Program-made: the position numbers and the translations under genes | Shown: piece after piece, positions 5,195 through 5,685 of the stretch | Position numbering within the stretch: the stretch's first letter is position 1 | Layout: each line of letters starts with the position of its first letter | Notes under the pieces: model-generated | Told to the model about the DNA's origin: nothing | Database searches by the model: none | What the model saw: only the letters and a program-made list of their open reading frames with translations | DNA from: Promethearchaeota archaeon | GTDB lineage: Archaea; Asgardarchaeota; Lokiarchaeia; Sigynarchaeales; SOKP01 | Direction: 5' to 3' | NCBI GenBank assembly: GCA_014729315.1 | Contig: WJKD01000372.1 | Location: 1 to 5,685 of the forward strand | Length of the DNA: 5,685 nt

Positions 5195-5685
5195 TTATTT
5201 AATCTTTTTTTTTTGCTTTTTTTCATATTTCTTTTTGTAAAGGTCTTTGATATCATCCAAGATATTTTTAGGTTCATGGTTTAGGAGTGCTTGTGCAGTT
5301 TGAGGTGAACCACCTCCCTTGCCTCCATATTTGTCAAGAAGGAAATTAACTATAAGATTAGCCTTAAATAGATCGCTATTGGAAAGAAATTTTACCAGAT
5401 TAGGTTGCGGACGAAGAATTAACACTGAATTTATTGGGTAATTGCTAAAATTAGAATTTACAATTTTCTTCTCAAAATCGTAATTTAAGTTGAAAAAGTA
5501 ATTGGAATCCAATTCCAGACTAGGTCTTTTTGAAAGTAGTTCTAATAAATCAGTTGAGAGTTTCTCGATCTGCTGCTTTTGAGACTCAATAGTTTTAGAT
5601 CTCTTTTTAACAGCGCTATTTAAGTTAGTTAACGAGTTCTTTAACATATCGCAAGTTTCTATAATGTCTACGTTCAATCCCGAGA
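5195..5685 (-). CDS. C-terminal DHHA1 domain of alanyl-tRNA synthetase or AlaX-type editing protein (cut by window edge)
   Basis: The frame is open through the right edge. A TTG at 5677 could be read as a start, but the frame continues upstream of it without a stop, so this is the C-terminal ~162 residues of a longer protein. The segment begins with a Lys/Gln/Glu-rich coiled-coil helix (about 5660-5530). An alpha/beta domain follows, ending in GGKGGGSPQTAQ (5291-5326), the glycine-rich signature of DHHA1 domains in AlaRS and in long AlaX proteins. In both, this region follows a tRNA-editing domain that removes mischarged serine or glycine from tRNA-Ala and helps in dimerisation or tRNA contact. 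The catalytic parts lie outside the window, so the two cannot be told apart. The last 13 residues (5198-5236) are a Lys-rich tail, KKKYEKKQKKKIK, beyond the usual domain end, perhaps for RNA binding. It is convergent with the transporter and probably functionally unrelated to it. Confidence 0.82.
   Translation of the reverse strand, partial: SGLNVDIIETCDMLKNSLTNLNSAVKKRSKTIESQKQQIEKLSTDLLELLSKRPSLELDSNYFFNLNYDFEKKIVNSNFSNYPINSVLILRPQPNLVKFLSNSDLFKANLIVNFLLDKYGGKGGGSPQTAQALLNHEPKNILDDIKDLYKKKYEKKQKKKIK
5205..5223 (+). terminator. Poly-T terminator for the transporter, inside the convergent gene
   Basis: Runs of ten Ts (5205-5214) and seven Ts (5217-5223) lie 40-58 bases past the transporter stop on the plus strand. 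The same bases, read on the other strand, encode the Lys-rich tail of the DHHA1-domain protein. They look like a strong archaeal poly-U terminator for the plus-strand transcript. Confidence 0.5.

Noticed and set aside
5675..5677. TTG at 5677 as the start codon of the DHHA1-domain gene
   Set aside because: The frame stays open to the window edge, and a DHHA1 C-terminal region is expected to follow an editing domain, so the TTG is most likely an internal leucine codon.

Overview
The window reads as AT-rich archaeal chromosomal DNA. I infer an archaeon from TATA-box-like elements, two starts with good Shine-Dalgarno sequences beside others with none, and poly-T tracts rather than hairpins at gene ends. 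An Asgard-type or other mesophilic archaeal lineage is possible, but nothing here proves the phylum. There are six protein genes, two of them cut by the window edges. I see no RNA genes, CRISPR arrays or insertion sequences.

Left part, minus strand, in transcription order: a creatininase-family metallo-amidohydrolase (2115-1363), a fumarylacetoacetate hydrolase (FAH) family enzyme (1314-433), and the N-terminal 134 codons of an M20 family metallopeptidase/deacylase (402-1, running off the left edge). Gaps of 48 and 30 bases suggest one transcription unit, perhaps with an extra promoter before the FAH gene.

Middle: a 270-base AT-rich divergent intergenic region (2116-2385) holds a perfect 24-bp palindrome centred on a canonical archaeal TATA box, a perfect 10-bp inverted repeat with a 20-base spacer, and three TTAGAT repeats. 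It probably controls both flanking units.

Right part, plus strand: a MalY/PatB-type PLP-dependent C-S lyase/aminotransferase (2386-3576), then a 12-helix GPH (MelB-like, MFS) transporter (3741-5165) with its own leader and probable promoter. Convergent to it is the C-terminal part of a DHHA1-domain protein, alanyl-tRNA synthetase or an AlaX-type editing enzyme (5685-5195, open at the right edge). It is probably unrelated to the metabolic genes.

Working idea (inference): the five metabolic genes form a scavenging locus. The transporter imports a small organic molecule, the M20 and creatininase-like hydrolases open amide bonds, the MalY/PatB-like lyase cleaves a C-S bond to a keto acid, ammonia and a thiol, and the FAH-family enzyme handles a keto-acid product. 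The substrate cannot be read from the sequence. Residue changes argue against creatinine and against a galactoside sugar.
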